From: Streptosporangiaceae bacterium NEAU-GS5
GTDB lineage: Bacteria > Actinomycetota > Actinomycetes > Streptosporangiales > Streptosporangiaceae
NCBI GenBank assembly: GCA_017592665.1
Contig: JAGFNW010000013.1
Location: forward strand, 137,054 to 201,053
Direction: 5' to 3'
Length of the DNA stretch: 64,000 bases
Shown: positions 1 to 8,694 of the stretch, piece after piece
How the letters are laid out: each line of letters begins with the position of its first letter
Numbering within the stretch: the stretch's first letter is position 1
Position numbers and translations under genes: made by a program
Notes under the pieces: generated by a model
What the model was told of the DNA's origin: nothing
The model's database searches: none
What the model saw: the letters and a program-made list of their open reading frames with translations, nothing else

Positions 1-56
1 CCCCCCCCCCCCCCGGCCCCCCCCCCCCCGCCGCGCCCGCCCCCCCCGCGGGGGGG
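1..56. other. C/G homopolymer-like edge sequence
   Basis: The first 56 bases are almost entirely C with short G runs. They begin right where the xylanase stop codon ends. Nothing else in the window looks like this. It may be a contig end with sequencing or assembly error, or a very GC-rich terminator stem. No gene can be placed here. Confidence 0.6.
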
Positions 57-1988
57 TTAGGGGGTGGTGCAGGTGTAGGAGGTGGGGAGGGCGGTGTTGC
101 CGGCGGGGCGGGAGGCTTGGAAGCCCATGCCGTTGACCGAGCCTCCCGGCGGGATGGTGCCGTTGAAGCTCAGGCTGTGGAAGGTCACGATCTGGCCGCT
201 GGTGGAGGCCTGGACGTTCCAGGAGCCGGTGAGCACGTGTCCGGGCGGCAGGGTGAACGTGACGGTCCAGCTGGTGATCGTCGTCGAGCTGGTGTTGGTG
301 ACGGTCAGCGGGTTGATCACGTAGCCGGTCGACCACTGGGTCTGGACGGTCGGGGTGGCCGTGCAGGCGACGGTGTTCGGGGCCGTGGTGACGGTCACGG
401 TGTTGGACGGCTGGGACATCAGGCCGGAGGCGTCGCGGGCCCGCACCTGGAAGCGGTAGGTGGTGTTCGGGGTCAGGCCGCCGTTGGTGAAGGTCAGCTG
501 GGTCGTCGAGCCGATCAGCGTGAACGCGCCGCCGGAGGCTCCGGGCGCGCGATAAACGTCGTATCCGACGACGCCCACGTTGTCGGTCGCCGGGCCCCAT
601 GTGAGGGTGACGCTCGACGAGGTGATGTTCGTGGCGGTCAGGTTGGTGGGCGGGGTCGGCGGTTCGCCTTCACAGTTGAGGGCGGTGATGATGGGGTTGG
701 TCGGGACCGAGACGTTCCCGGCCGCGTCGCGGGCCCTGATCTGGTAGCGGTAGACGGTGTTCGTGACCACGTTGGTGTCGGTGAACGACGTGCCGGCCGT
801 GTTCCCGATCACGGTGAACGTGCCGCCGGACGTGCCCGTGGCGCGCATCACGTCGTAGGTGACGCCCGAGGTGGTGGAGGCCGTCCACGTGATGGTGATG
901 CTGGTGCAGGTCGAGGTCGCGCCCGGGTTCCCCGGCGGGTTGGGCTGGATCGGCCCGATCGACAGCGCGTCGCGGATGGCGTTGTAGGCCGGCTTCTTCG
1001 CCAGGTTCTGGTCCCACGGCGTGGCGGCGCCCTGCCCGCTGAAGGTGATGGGGATCAGGCTGTACTTGTCGGTGAACTCGGCGAGCGTCCAGCCGGCGCA
1101 GCGGGCGACCGCGAGGCAGACGTTGATCAGCTGCCGGAAGTCGTCGGCCTGCTGGGTGTCCTTGGCAGTCGTGCGCGGCAGGGCCATCCGCACGTCGAGC
1201 TCGGTGAACGCCACGTCGAGCCCGAGGTTGGCGAAGCGCTGCAGGTTCTGCTGTACGGTCGTGGGGATCTGGCCGAGCACCATGTGGCCTTCGAAGCCCA
1301 CGCCGTCGATCGGCACGCCCTGCTGCACGAGCGACTGGACCAGGGTGAACAGGGCGTCGCTCTTGGCGTTCACGCCTTCGGCGCCGAACTCGTTGATGTA
1401 CAGCTTGACGCCCGGCCCGGCGGCCTCACGCGCCGCCCGGAAGGCCTCGGCGATGTAGCTGTCGCCGATGTTGCGCTGGAAGACCGTCTGACGGCGGGTG
1501 CCGTCGTCGTTGAGCGGCTCGTTGACCACGGCCCACTGGTTCGCCTTGCCCGCGAAGTGGGTGACGATCTGGCTGATGTGCTCGCGCATGACGCCGAGCA
1601 GGTCGGCGGCGGGGATCGACTGCACCCAGGCCGGCAGGTGGCTGTGCCAGACCAGGGTGTGGCCGCGCAGGGTCATGGTGTTGGCCACGGCGAAGTTGGC
1701 GATCTGGTCTCCGGCCACGAAGTTGAAGAGGTTGCGGCCCTGCTGCGTGGCGTCCCACATCATCGCGTCGGACGGCATGAGCTGGCCGAACTCGCTCGTC
1801 AAGATCGATGTGTACGCCATGTCGGTGAGCTCGCCGTTGTCCGTGGACGACCCGAGGTACTTGCCACGGGCCGCGGCCAGGGCGCCGAGCGTCCCGGGAG
1901 CCGGTGTCGCCCCGGCCGGGGCGGCTGGGACGACGAGTGTGAGGGTCAGCCCGATGAGGGCCGTCAACAGTGCTGCCAAGCGTTTCAT
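57..1988 (-). CDS. Secreted GH10 endo-1,4-beta-xylanase with two Fn3 domains and CBM2
   Basis: This 643-aa protein should hydrolyse internal beta-1,4 bonds of xylan outside the cell. Residues 1-27 form a Sec signal peptide (MKRL, hydrophobic core, AGA). The GH10 barrel covers about 35-345. The acid/base Glu157 lies in VVNEPLND and the nucleophile Glu263 in FTELDVRM; WHSHLP at 114-119 is also typical of the family. Two Fn3 modules (about 355-440 and 446-537) lead to a C-terminal CBM2 (about 543-643) with paired Cys and conserved Trp (QTQWSTGYV, TSWTVTF). It lies downstream of a CBM2 esterase on the same strand, 88 bp away, with a strong hairpin between them. The family call is firm. Substrate preference is inferred. 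Confidence 0.93.
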   Translation of the reverse strand: MKRLAALLTALIGLTLTLVVPAAPAGATPAPGTLGALAAARGKYLGSSTDNGELTDMAYTSILTSEFGQLMPSDAMMWDATQQGRNLFNFVAGDQIANFAVANTMTLRGHTLVWHSHLPAWVQSIPAADLLGVMREHISQIVTHFAGKANQWAVVNEPLNDDGTRRQTVFQRNIGDSYIAEAFRAAREAAGPGVKLYINEFGAEGVNAKSDALFTLVQSLVQQGVPIDGVGFEGHMVLGQIPTTVQQNLQRFANLGLDVAFTELDVRMALPRTTAKDTQQADDFRQLINVCLAVARCAGWTLAEFTDKYSLIPITFSGQGAATPWDQNLAKKPAYNAIRDALSIGPIQPNPPGNPGATSTCTSITITWTASTTSGVTYDVMRATGTSGGTFTVIGNTAGTSFTDTNVVTNTVYRYQIRARDAAGNVSVPTNPIITALNCEGEPPTPPTNLTATNITSSSVTLTWGPATDNVGVVGYDVYRAPGASGGAFTLIGSTTQLTFTNGGLTPNTTYRFQVRARDASGLMSQPSNTVTVTTAPNTVACTATPTVQTQWSTGYVINPLTVTNTSSTTITSWTVTFTLPPGHVLTGSWNVQASTSGQIVTFHSLSFNGTIPPGGSVNGMGFQASRPAGNTALPTSYTCTTP

Positions 1989-2015
1989 CTGTCACCGAAA
2001 CCTTCGGAGGTCGGT

Positions 2016-2047
2016 TGAGCCGGGGGCACGGCCCTGCCCCCGGCTCA
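2016..2047 (-). terminator. 13-bp perfect hairpin between esterase and xylanase genes
   Basis: TGAGCCGGGGGCA (2016-2028) and its exact complement TGCCCCCGGCTCA (2035-2047) surround a 6-nt loop. It lies about 30 nt after the esterase stop and 28 nt before the xylanase start. There is no U tract, which is common for actinobacterial terminators. It could terminate the esterase mRNA or protect/attenuate a shared transcript. Confidence 0.6.
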
Positions 2048-2076
2048 GCGCTGGATCGGATGTGATCAGGGGTCGA

Positions 2077-3399
2077 TCACGGTGTCGTGCAGGTGTATCC
2101 GGACGGCAGGGAGGTGTTGCCGCTGGGACGGCTGGCCTGGTAGCCGAAGCTGGTGGTGCTGGCTCCAGGGGCGAGCGTGCCGTTGTGGCCGACGCTCTTG
2201 GCGGTCACGGTCTGGCCGCTGGTGGTCACGGTGGCGTTCCAGGATCCGGTCAGCGCGTGGCCGGCCGGGAGCGTGAAGGTGACCGTCCAGCTGGTGATCG
2301 TGGATGTGCTGGTGTTGGTGATGGTCATCGGCTGGATCACGTATCCGGTCTGCCACTGCGACTGCACGGTCGCGACGGCCGTGCAGGCTCCGGTCGAGGT
2401 CCCGCCGGAGGTGGTGAAGGTCACGTGGGTGGATTGGGCGGAGGAGTTGCCGGCGGCGTCGCGGGCGATCACATAGCACTCGTACAAGGTGCCGGCGGTC
2501 AGCCCGGTCCTGGTGAACGACGGCGTGGTCGAGGTGCCGACCAGCAGGAAGCTTCCGCTCGATCCGGTACGGCACCAGATCTCGTAGCCGGTCACGCCGA
2601 CGTTGTCGGTGGAGGCGGTCCACGACAGGCTCGCGCCGGTGGAGGTGACGTTCGATGTGGTGAGGCCGGTCGGCGTGGTGGGCGCCGTGGTGTCGGTGGT
2701 CCCGCCGAGCAGCCCGCTCAGCGCCGGATACCACCGGTTGGAGATCTTCTGGTTGCCGGCGTCGTTGGGGTGCACGCCGTCACCGGTGTCGGTCGCGGTG
2801 TTGAACCCGGTCCACTGGTCGACGACGGTGATGGGGGAGGCGGCCGTCGACTTGCCGGCGGCCCACGCGGGGATGGCGTTGTTGAAGGCCACCACTCGCT
2901 GCCCGCACTCGGCGCAGTTCGACGGGTTCATCGGCAGGATCTGGGCGACCAGGATCTTCATGGAGGGGTTGCTGGCCCGCATCTGGTCGACCAGCGTGCT
3001 GAAGGCGGCGAGGATCGTGGCGGGCGACAGGTTGCTCCAGACGTCGTTGGTGCCGAGGTGCATCATCACGATGTCCGGGTGGGTGGCCGCCAGCCAGGGC
3101 GGGAGCTGGTTCTGGTTGGCCATGTTGGTGGCGAGGATGCCGCCGTGGCCCTCGTTGTCCCCGTCGTAGGTGACGCCGCAGCCCTGCGGCGGTAGCGTGC
3201 CGACGAAGTCGATGTTGGTCAGCCCGCTGGTCTGCAACCGGTTCCAGAGCAGGGCGCGCCAGCAGCCGGGCGAGCCGGTGATCGAGTCGCCCAGCGGCAT
3301 GATCCGCACGGGCGCGGCCTGGGCCGGGCTGGAGATCACGAAGGTGATCGTCCCTAGGAGGGTCGCCAGTAGCGCGAACAGAGCGGTCTTCCTTGGCAT
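2077..3399 (-). CDS. Secreted SGNH/GDSL esterase (CE3-like acetylxylan esterase) with Fn3 and CBM2
   Basis: This 440-aa secreted esterase probably removes acetyl groups from xylan. A signal peptide ends near AQA (about residue 28). The SGNH hydrolase domain spans about 29-230: block I is PLGDSIT (Ser39), block III HLGTNDVW (Asn118), and block V GDGVHPND (Asp207/His210). An Fn3 module (about 238-330) and a CBM2 (about 338-440) follow. The CBM2 closely resembles that of the neighbouring xylanase, including the final GYTCTTP/SYTCTTP. The pair looks like a modular xylan-degrading set. CE3 membership is inferred from domain order and motifs. Other deacetylation substrates are possible. Confidence 0.88.
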   Translation of the reverse strand: MPRKTALFALLATLLGTITFVISSPAQAAPVRIMPLGDSITGSPGCWRALLWNRLQTSGLTNIDFVGTLPPQGCGVTYDGDNEGHGGILATNMANQNQLPPWLAATHPDIVMMHLGTNDVWSNLSPATILAAFSTLVDQMRASNPSMKILVAQILPMNPSNCAECGQRVVAFNNAIPAWAAGKSTAASPITVVDQWTGFNTATDTGDGVHPNDAGNQKISNRWYPALSGLLGGTTDTTAPTTPTGLTTSNVTSTGASLSWTASTDNVGVTGYEIWCRTGSSGSFLLVGTSTTPSFTRTGLTAGTLYECYVIARDAAGNSSAQSTHVTFTTSGGTSTGACTAVATVQSQWQTGYVIQPMTITNTSTSTITSWTVTFTLPAGHALTGSWNATVTTSGQTVTAKSVGHNGTLAPGASTTSFGYQASRPSGNTSLPSGYTCTTP

Positions 3400-3633
3400 C
3401 GGCCTGGCTCCTGTCGTCGATCCGCCGCCGTGATCGTAGGAATCGGCCTGCCCGATGACCAGCTCAGGGCGCTCGCAGCCGTTCTGACCTGCTGGTTAAC
3501 ACGAATGAGGGTGTAAGTTTCAGCCGCTTGCGGGCCCCGGCGCACTGTTCGCCACGACTCGCTGTGATAGACCGGTCCAAATTCGTCGATATCGTTCGGT
3601 ATTGCCATACAATGCGCCGCAAGTGCCGAGAGA
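3400..3633. promoter_or_regulatory. Divergent intergenic region, lower GC
   Basis: This stretch of 234 bp separates the leftward esterase from the rightward small Cys-motif gene and is noticeably more AT-rich than its surroundings (for example near 3560-3620). It must hold both promoters. I could not assign -35/-10 boxes with confidence. No LacI-type TTACAACG site is visible here. Confidence 0.4.
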
Positions 3634-3963
3634 ATGGCGGTGAAAGTGGACCGAATTGCGGCTCTTTGCGAGGATCTGTCCCGGCTGACAGTGCAAGCGC
3701 GGCGACGGGGGCGGATGGAGGACCTGGTGGTGGCGTGCGACGCCGTGGTGAGCGGGCGCAACGCCGACCAGGCCATTGAGCGGCTGTTCGCAGTTCTGGA
3801 ACTGGACGGTCAGTCCTTGGAATCAGATCGGGGGACGCATTCTGGGGGAAGCGGATTCGTATGCCCAATTGGCCGGTGTGGACGCCTGGTAAGGGATCTC
3901 GGTCCCAGTGATCCGCGCCCCATCTGCTCAATTTCGGAGCAGTTTCTGATCCCGCGTCAATGA
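3634..3963 (+). CDS. Small protein with helical N-terminus and CPxxxC zinc-ribbon-like C-terminus
   Basis: This 109-aa protein has an alpha-helical N-terminal half (about 1-50, Arg/Asp-rich). Its C-terminal part carries VCPIGRCGRLV followed by PICSISEQF, that is CPxxxC plus a third Cys. Small actinobacterial proteins with this arrangement are often found near NTPase/TPR conflict-type genes; I recall the pattern but cannot verify it here. No such partner is adjacent. Function is unknown. The ATG at 3634 has only a weak GAGA-type ribosome site. Its stop overlaps the stop of the convergent LacI gene by 7 bp. Base composition is slightly lower in GC than its neighbours. Confidence 0.6.
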   Translation: MAVKVDRIAALCEDLSRLTVQARRRGRMEDLVVACDAVVSGRNADQAIERLFAVLELDGQSLESDRGTHSGGSGFVCPIGRCGRLVRDLGPSDPRPICSISEQFLIPRQ

Positions 3964-4961
3964 AGGGTGCTCTCCCGCACGATCAGGCGGTGCCCGGCCA
4001 CCAGCTCCTTCGGCTGGGCGGCCGTGCCTGACAGCCGGGAGGCGAGCAGATCGACGGCGACGTCGGCGATCTGCGACTTGTCCGGGGCGACCGTCGTCAG
4101 GGCCGGCGTCGCGTAGCGGCCGTCTTCGATGTCGTCGAAGCCGATCAGTGCGATGTCGTCCGGCACCCGGATCCCGCGAGCCAGGAGCGTGCGCAGCGCG
4201 CCCAGCGCGAGCGTGTCGTTGAAGCAGAAGACGGCGTCGGGCGGACCGGCGGGCGATCCGGTCAGCAGGCCGGCCATGGCCGTGGCCCCGTCGGCCCGGT
4301 GGAAGGCCGCCACGTGCGCCACGGCGTGCTCGGTGAGGCCCGCCTTGGCCAGAGCGTGACGGAAGCCGCGTAGCCGCAGCCGGGCCGTCACGCCTGCGGC
4401 GGCCTTCTGCGCGCCGATGGCCGCGATCCGCCGCCGCCCGAGCTGGACGAGGTGGGCCGTGGCCTCTTCGGCCGCCGCCACGTTGTCGACCGCCACATGG
4501 TCGTACGGCGAGCGCCCCACCCGCTCGCCCAGCAGCACCATGGGCGTGCTGTCGACGCGCGCCGCGAGGTCGCCCCCGGTCAGCGCGAGCGGGCTGAACA
4601 GCAGCCCGTCGATGAGATGCGCCCGGATCCCGGAGACGACAAGCCGCTCCTTGGCGCGGTCGCCCTGGGTCTGGTCGATCAGCACGGTCCAGCCCCGCTG
4701 GTCGGCCGCGGCGATCACGCGTGTGGCGAGCTCGGCGAAGTAGGGGATGGCGAGGTCGGGAAGGGCTAACGCGATCACCCCCGACCGGCCCTGGCGCAGG
4801 TTTCGCGCCGACAGGTTGGGGCGATAGCGCAGCTCGGCGATGGCCGCCTCGACACGCAGCCGGGTCTCGGGGCTGACATGCGGATAGCCGTTCACCACAT
4901 TGGAGACGGTCTTGATGGAGACCCCGGCACGCTCGGCCACATCCTTGAGCCTCGGTTGCAC
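3957..4961 (-). CDS. LacI-family transcriptional repressor of the arabinoxylan locus
   Basis: This 334-aa regulator has an N-terminal LacI helix-turn-helix (LKDVAERAGVSIKTVSNVVN) and a periplasmic-binding-like effector domain. The GTG at 4961 is preferred because the HTH then begins at residue 4, the family norm. An upstream ATG at 5042 is in frame but would add 27 residues overlapping the operators. It is divergent from the GH51 arabinofuranosidase, and three TTACAACG-type sites lie between them. It most likely represses the GH51-ABC operon and itself until an arabinose- or xylose-containing sugar binds. The ligand is inferred from context only. Confidence 0.9.
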   Translation of the reverse strand: MQPRLKDVAERAGVSIKTVSNVVNGYPHVSPETRLRVEAAIAELRYRPNLSARNLRQGRSGVIALALPDLAIPYFAELATRVIAAADQRGWTVLIDQTQGDRAKERLVVSGIRAHLIDGLLFSPLALTGGDLAARVDSTPMVLLGERVGRSPYDHVAVDNVAAAEEATAHLVQLGRRRIAAIGAQKAAAGVTARLRLRGFRHALAKAGLTEHAVAHVAAFHRADGATAMAGLLTGSPAGPPDAVFCFNDTLALGALRTLLARGIRVPDDIALIGFDDIEDGRYATPALTTVAPDKSQIADVAVDLLASRLSGTAAQPKELVAGHRLIVRESTLH

Positions 4962-4979
4962 GCGCCCACTGTACACGGG

Positions 4980-5039
4980 TTTACAACGATGTAACCGAGT
5001 CGGGCCGCGGCTATTTACAACGTTAGATACAACGTTGTA
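4980..5039. promoter_or_regulatory. Cluster of three LacI operator-like sites
   Basis: A perfect 12-bp palindrome TACAACGTTGTA lies at 5028-5039, 11 bp before the GH51 start. TTACAACGATGTAA (4981-4994) is the same palindrome with one mismatched pair. A third half-site, TTACAACG, begins at about 5015. The central CG and TTACAACG arms fit LacI-family operators. The site next to the start codon would block initiation directly, and the spread of sites allows control of both divergent promoters. Confidence 0.75.
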
Positions 5040-5050
5040 CAAAGACGGGC

Positions 5051-6517
5051 ATGCACAACGCTCGTCTGACCTTGGACCCCGCCTTCACGATCGCCCCGGT
5101 GAACCGGCGTCTGTTCGGCTCTTTCGTGGAACACATGGGCCGCTGCGTCTACACAGGGATCTTCGAGCCCGGCCATCCGGCCGCTGACGAGCAGGGGTTC
5201 CGGCGCGACGTCATCGACCTCGCGACGGAGATGGGCGTCAGCGTGGTGCGCTACCCGGGCGGCAACTTCGTCTCCGGCTACCGCTGGGAGGACGGGGTGG
5301 GCCCCGACCGGCCGATCCGGCTCGACCGGGCCTGGCGGCAGATCGAGACCAACCGCTTCGGGCTCAACGAGTTCATGGCGTGGGCCCGCGAGGCCGGCGT
5401 GGAGCCCATGATGGCCGTCAACCTCGGCACCCGTGGCCTCCAGGAGGCCTGCGACCTGCTCGAGTACGCCAACCATCCGTCGGGCACCTACTGGTCGGAC
5501 CTGCGGGCCGAGCACGGCGTGGCCAAGCCGTACGGGATCAGGCTCTGGTGCCTGGGCAACGAGATGGACGGGCCCTGGCAGATCGGCCACAAGACCGCCG
5601 AGGAGTACGGCCGGCTCGCCAACGAGACGGCCAAGGCCATGCGGATGGTCGACCCGGACATCGAGCTCGTGCTGTGCGGCAGCTCCAACAGCCGGATGCC
5701 GACCTTCGGCGCCTGGGAGGCCACCGTCCTCGAGCACGCCTACGACGCGGTGGACTACCTGTCGCTCCACGCCTACTACGAGGAGGACGGCGACCTGCCC
5801 GGGTTCCTCGCCTCCGCGGTCGACATGGATCGCTTCATCTCCTCGGTGGTGGCCACCGCCGACCACGTGCGGGCCAAGCTGGGCCGCACGAAGACCATCA
5901 ACCTGTCGTTCGACGAGTGGAACGTCTGGAACCAGGCCCGCTACGAGGGCCGGGAGGAGGGCGACTTCGAGCAGGCGCCCGAGCTCATCGAGGACACCTT
6001 CACCGCGGCCGACGCGGTCGTGGTGGGCGACTTCCTGATCACCCTGCTCCGGCACGCCGACCGGGTCACCGTCGCCTGCCAGGCGCAGCTGGCCAACATC
6101 ATCGCGCCGATCCGCACCGAGCCCGGCGGGCCGGCGTGGCGGCAGACCATCTTCCACCCGTTCGCGCTGACCGCCCGGCACGCCCGGGGCACGGTCCTTC
6201 GCGTCGAGCCCGTCTCGCCGTACGTCGAGACCAGCCGCTACGGCTCGGTCCCGCAGCTGTCGGCGGTGGCCACCGTCGACGAGGAGGGCGCGACCCTCAT
6301 CGCGGTCAACCGCAGCACCACCGACGCCCTCGACCTGACCGCCGACGTGCGGGCCCTGCGGCCGAGCTCGGTCACCGCCCAGGTCATCGCCGAGGACGAC
6401 CCGCACCAGACCTCGGTCGCGGTGCGGCCGCTCGGCGAGGCGCGGCTGGATGGGGGACAGCTGCGCGCCACGCTCCCGGCCCTGTCCTGGAGCCTGTTCC
6501 GTCTCGCTACCACCTAG
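5051..6517 (+). CDS. abfA: GH51 alpha-L-arabinofuranosidase
   Basis: This 488-aa intracellular enzyme removes arabinofuranose from imported arabinoxylan fragments. It has no signal peptide. GH51 hallmarks are SFVEHMGRCVYTGIFEPGHP near the N-terminus, acid/base Glu171 in WCLGNEMDGPW, and nucleophile Glu289 in LSFDEWNVW, followed by the C-terminal beta domain. The length is normal for the family. The ATG at 5051 lacks a good Shine-Dalgarno sequence and sits just after the operator palindrome, so translation may be leaderless or nearly so. It heads an operon with a lipoprotein binding protein and two permeases. The enzyme call is strong; the symbol is by family convention. Confidence 0.93.
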   Translation: MHNARLTLDPAFTIAPVNRRLFGSFVEHMGRCVYTGIFEPGHPAADEQGFRRDVIDLATEMGVSVVRYPGGNFVSGYRWEDGVGPDRPIRLDRAWRQIETNRFGLNEFMAWAREAGVEPMMAVNLGTRGLQEACDLLEYANHPSGTYWSDLRAEHGVAKPYGIRLWCLGNEMDGPWQIGHKTAEEYGRLANETAKAMRMVDPDIELVLCGSSNSRMPTFGAWEATVLEHAYDAVDYLSLHAYYEEDGDLPGFLASAVDMDRFISSVVATADHVRAKLGRTKTINLSFDEWNVWNQARYEGREEGDFEQAPELIEDTFTAADAVVVGDFLITLLRHADRVTVACQAQLANIIAPIRTEPGGPAWRQTIFHPFALTARHARGTVLRVEPVSPYVETSRYGSVPQLSAVATVDEEGATLIAVNRSTTDALDLTADVRALRPSSVTAQVIAEDDPHQTSVAVRPLGEARLDGGQLRATLPALSWSLFRLATT

Positions 6518-6529
6518 GAGAACAACCCC

Positions 6530-7771
6530 ATGAAGCGACTACTCGTGGCGCTGGCGGCAGTCATCCTCCCGCTCACGGCCTGCGGATCCGGCGGCGGCGA
6601 GGCCTCCGGCGGCCCCGTGACGCTCACCTTCTGGAACGGCTACACCGGCCCCGACCGGCCCGCTCTCGAAGCCCTGGTGAAGAAGTTCAACGACACCCAC
6701 CCGACCATCAAGATCCAGATGAACATCATGACCTGGGACGTGCTGTTCCAGAAGCTGCTGCCGGCCTACACCAGCGGCACCGGCCCGGACATGGTGGCCT
6801 TCGACGACGTCCAGATCGGCCGCTACGCCGGCAAGGGCGTGCTGCGCCCGGTCGACGACTGGTACGCCAAGGACGCCACCACGGTCGGCAACCTCGTCAA
6901 GCCCGCCGTCGACGCCACGGTCTTCAAGGACAAGAAGTACGCGGTGCCGATGACGTTCACGCCGATCCTCATGTACTACAACAAGAAAATGTTCAAGGAC
7001 GCCGGCCTCGACCCGGAGAACCCGCCGAAGACCTGGGCCGACTGGCAGACGGCGCTGAAGAAGCTGACCAAGGACACCGACGACGACGGCAGGCCCGACC
7101 AGTACGGCACGGCCCTTCCCGACCACGAGACCATCCAGGTCTGGCCGATCCTGCTGTGGGGCAACGGCGGCGACGTGCTGCAGGTGAACAGCCCGCAGTC
7201 GGTCCAGGCCGTCCAGCAGTGGACCGACCTGATCGTCAAGGACGGGGTCTCGCCGACCGGGCTCGCCGGGGCCGACGCCGACAAGCTGTTCCAGACCGGC
7301 AAGGCAGCCACCGACATCACCGGCCCGTGGATGACCACCGGCTTCAAGGACGCCGGCCTCGACTTCGGGCTGGCCATGGTGCCGGCCGGTCCGGCCAAGT
7401 CGATCACGCTGGCCGGCGCCTCGTCCTTCGTCCTCAACGCCAAGATCTCCGACGCCCGGCGCGACGCCGCCTACCAGTGGTTCAGCTTCTGGAACAGCAA
7501 GGAGTCGCAGATCTACTGGTCCAACAACGCCGGATTCCCCGGCACCCGGACCGACGTGACGCCCGACGAGACCAAGTCCAACCCCTACGTCGCCCAGTTC
7601 GCCGCGCACTCAGGTGAGGCCCAGGTGCTGCTGCCGGGCCAGGCCGAGTTCCAGAAGATCTACACCGAGACCTTCGAGCCGGTGATCCAGAAGATCACCA
7701 ATGGCGAGGTCCAAGTCCAGCCCGCGCTCGACGAGGCGGCCAAGCAGATCACCCCGCTGGCCAGCCAGTGA
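6530..7771 (+). CDS. ABC sugar transporter, substrate-binding lipoprotein
   Basis: This 413-aa family 1 extracellular solute-binding protein has a lipobox LTAC (Cys at about residue 18), so it is anchored outside the membrane. It shows family features such as LTFWNGYTG and PDMVAFDD. A good ribosome site (AGGAG) sits upstream of ATG 6530, 12 bp after the GH51 stop. It shares an operon with two MalF/MalG-type permeases. No ATPase is encoded here, so a shared MsiK-type ATPase elsewhere is expected, as is usual for such actinobacterial sugar systems. The substrate is probably an arabinose- or xylose-containing oligosaccharide, inferred from the GH51 neighbour and LacI operators. Confidence 0.9.
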   Translation: MKRLLVALAAVILPLTACGSGGGEASGGPVTLTFWNGYTGPDRPALEALVKKFNDTHPTIKIQMNIMTWDVLFQKLLPAYTSGTGPDMVAFDDVQIGRYAGKGVLRPVDDWYAKDATTVGNLVKPAVDATVFKDKKYAVPMTFTPILMYYNKKMFKDAGLDPENPPKTWADWQTALKKLTKDTDDDGRPDQYGTALPDHETIQVWPILLWGNGGDVLQVNSPQSVQAVQQWTDLIVKDGVSPTGLAGADADKLFQTGKAATDITGPWMTTGFKDAGLDFGLAMVPAGPAKSITLAGASSFVLNAKISDARRDAAYQWFSFWNSKESQIYWSNNAGFPGTRTDVTPDETKSNPYVAQFAAHSGEAQVLLPGQAEFQKIYTETFEPVIQKITNGEVQVQPALDEAAKQITPLASQ

Positions 7772-8694
7772 GCTTGAAGGCCGAAACCGCGGAGCCGCGC
7801 CCGGCGCGGCTCCGCGGGACCCTCACGGCGCGGACCCGGCGGACGATCACCGCGTACGCCTTCCTCGCGCCGACGCTCGTCGTGGCCGCGGTCTTCATGG
7901 TCTGGCCCATGATCCGCAGCCTGATCGACTCGTTCTACGAGAAGTCGATCGGGCCGGGGGAGTTCACCGGCCTCTCGAACTACACGCAACTGCTCAAGGA
8001 CGAGGCGTTCCTCGGGGCGCTGCGCAACACCGTGTTCTACGCGATCGTCGCCACGCCCCTGTCGGTCGGCTTCGCCCTGGGGTTCGCGCTGCTGCTGAAC
8101 GGCCGGGTCCGCGGGCGCGGGTTCTTCCGGTCGGCGCTGTTCATCCCGGCCGTGCTGTCGCTGGGCGTGGTCGCGATCGCCTGGTCCTTCCTGCTCGACC
8201 CCGACATCGGGCTGGTCACGTACTGGCTGCGCTCGATCGGGGTGCCGGCCGGCAACGGCGTGCGCGATCCGTCCCTCGCCATGTGGTACGTGATCGGCGT
8301 CGGCGTGTGGAAGAACACCGGGTTCTACATGGTCATGTATCTGGCCGGGCTGCAGACCATCCCGCGCACCTTCTACGAGGCGGCCGTCATCGACGGGGCC
8401 GGGCCCTGGCAGCGGTTCCGCCGGGTCACCTGGCCGCTGCTGTCCAACACGACGGCGTTCGTGTTCATCATCGCGGCCATCGCCGCGCTGCAGGTGTTCG
8501 ACCAGGTCTTCGTGATGACCCGGGGCGGCCCGCACTTCGCCACCGAATCGCTGGTCTACCTCGTGTACCGCAAGGGCTTCCAGGACTTCGAGTTCGGCTA
8601 CGCCTCGGCCATCGCCTGGGTGCTCGTGATCGTCGTGTTCGCGCTGTCGCTGGCGCAGAACGTGTTCTTCAGCCGCCGGGCGGTGCGCTACTGA
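7768..8694 (+). CDS. ABC sugar transporter permease, MalF type
   Basis: This 308-aa inner-membrane permease has six predicted membrane segments. The EAA loop that docks the ATPase is visible as YEAAVIDGAGPWQRFRRVTWP (about 209-229). The GTG start at 7768 overlaps the binding-protein stop by 4 bp (GTGA), which shows translational coupling. It forms a heterodimeric channel with the next gene product. The length and the TGLSNYTQLLKD segment after the first membrane helix fit the MalF/UgpA group. Confidence 0.9.
   Translation: MSLKAETAEPRPARLRGTLTARTRRTITAYAFLAPTLVVAAVFMVWPMIRSLIDSFYEKSIGPGEFTGLSNYTQLLKDEAFLGALRNTVFYAIVATPLSVGFALGFALLLNGRVRGRGFFRSALFIPAVLSLGVVAIAWSFLLDPDIGLVTYWLRSIGVPAGNGVRDPSLAMWYVIGVGVWKNTGFYMVMYLAGLQTIPRTFYEAAVIDGAGPWQRFRRVTWPLLSNTTAFVFIIAAIAALQVFDQVFVMTRGGPHFATESLVYLVYRKGFQDFEFGYASAIAWVLVIVVFALSLAQNVFFSRRAVRY

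Noticed and set aside
117-2018. Long open frame on the plus strand opposite the xylanase
   Set aside because: Gly/Arg-rich translation without domains, mirrored from the GH10/Fn3/CBM2 gene whose catalytic motifs are intact on the minus strand. Long antisense frames are usual in very high GC DNA.
3464-3931. Minus-strand 155-aa frame between the esterase and LacI genes
   Set aside because: Antisense to the Cys-motif gene, Pro/Arg-rich with no domain. The plus-strand frame has a structured Cys pattern and a plausible start, so it was preferred, though with moderate confidence.
5015-6406. 463-aa minus-strand frame opposite the GH51 gene
   Set aside because: Low-complexity Val/Gly/Arg/His composition; the plus strand encodes a complete GH51 enzyme.
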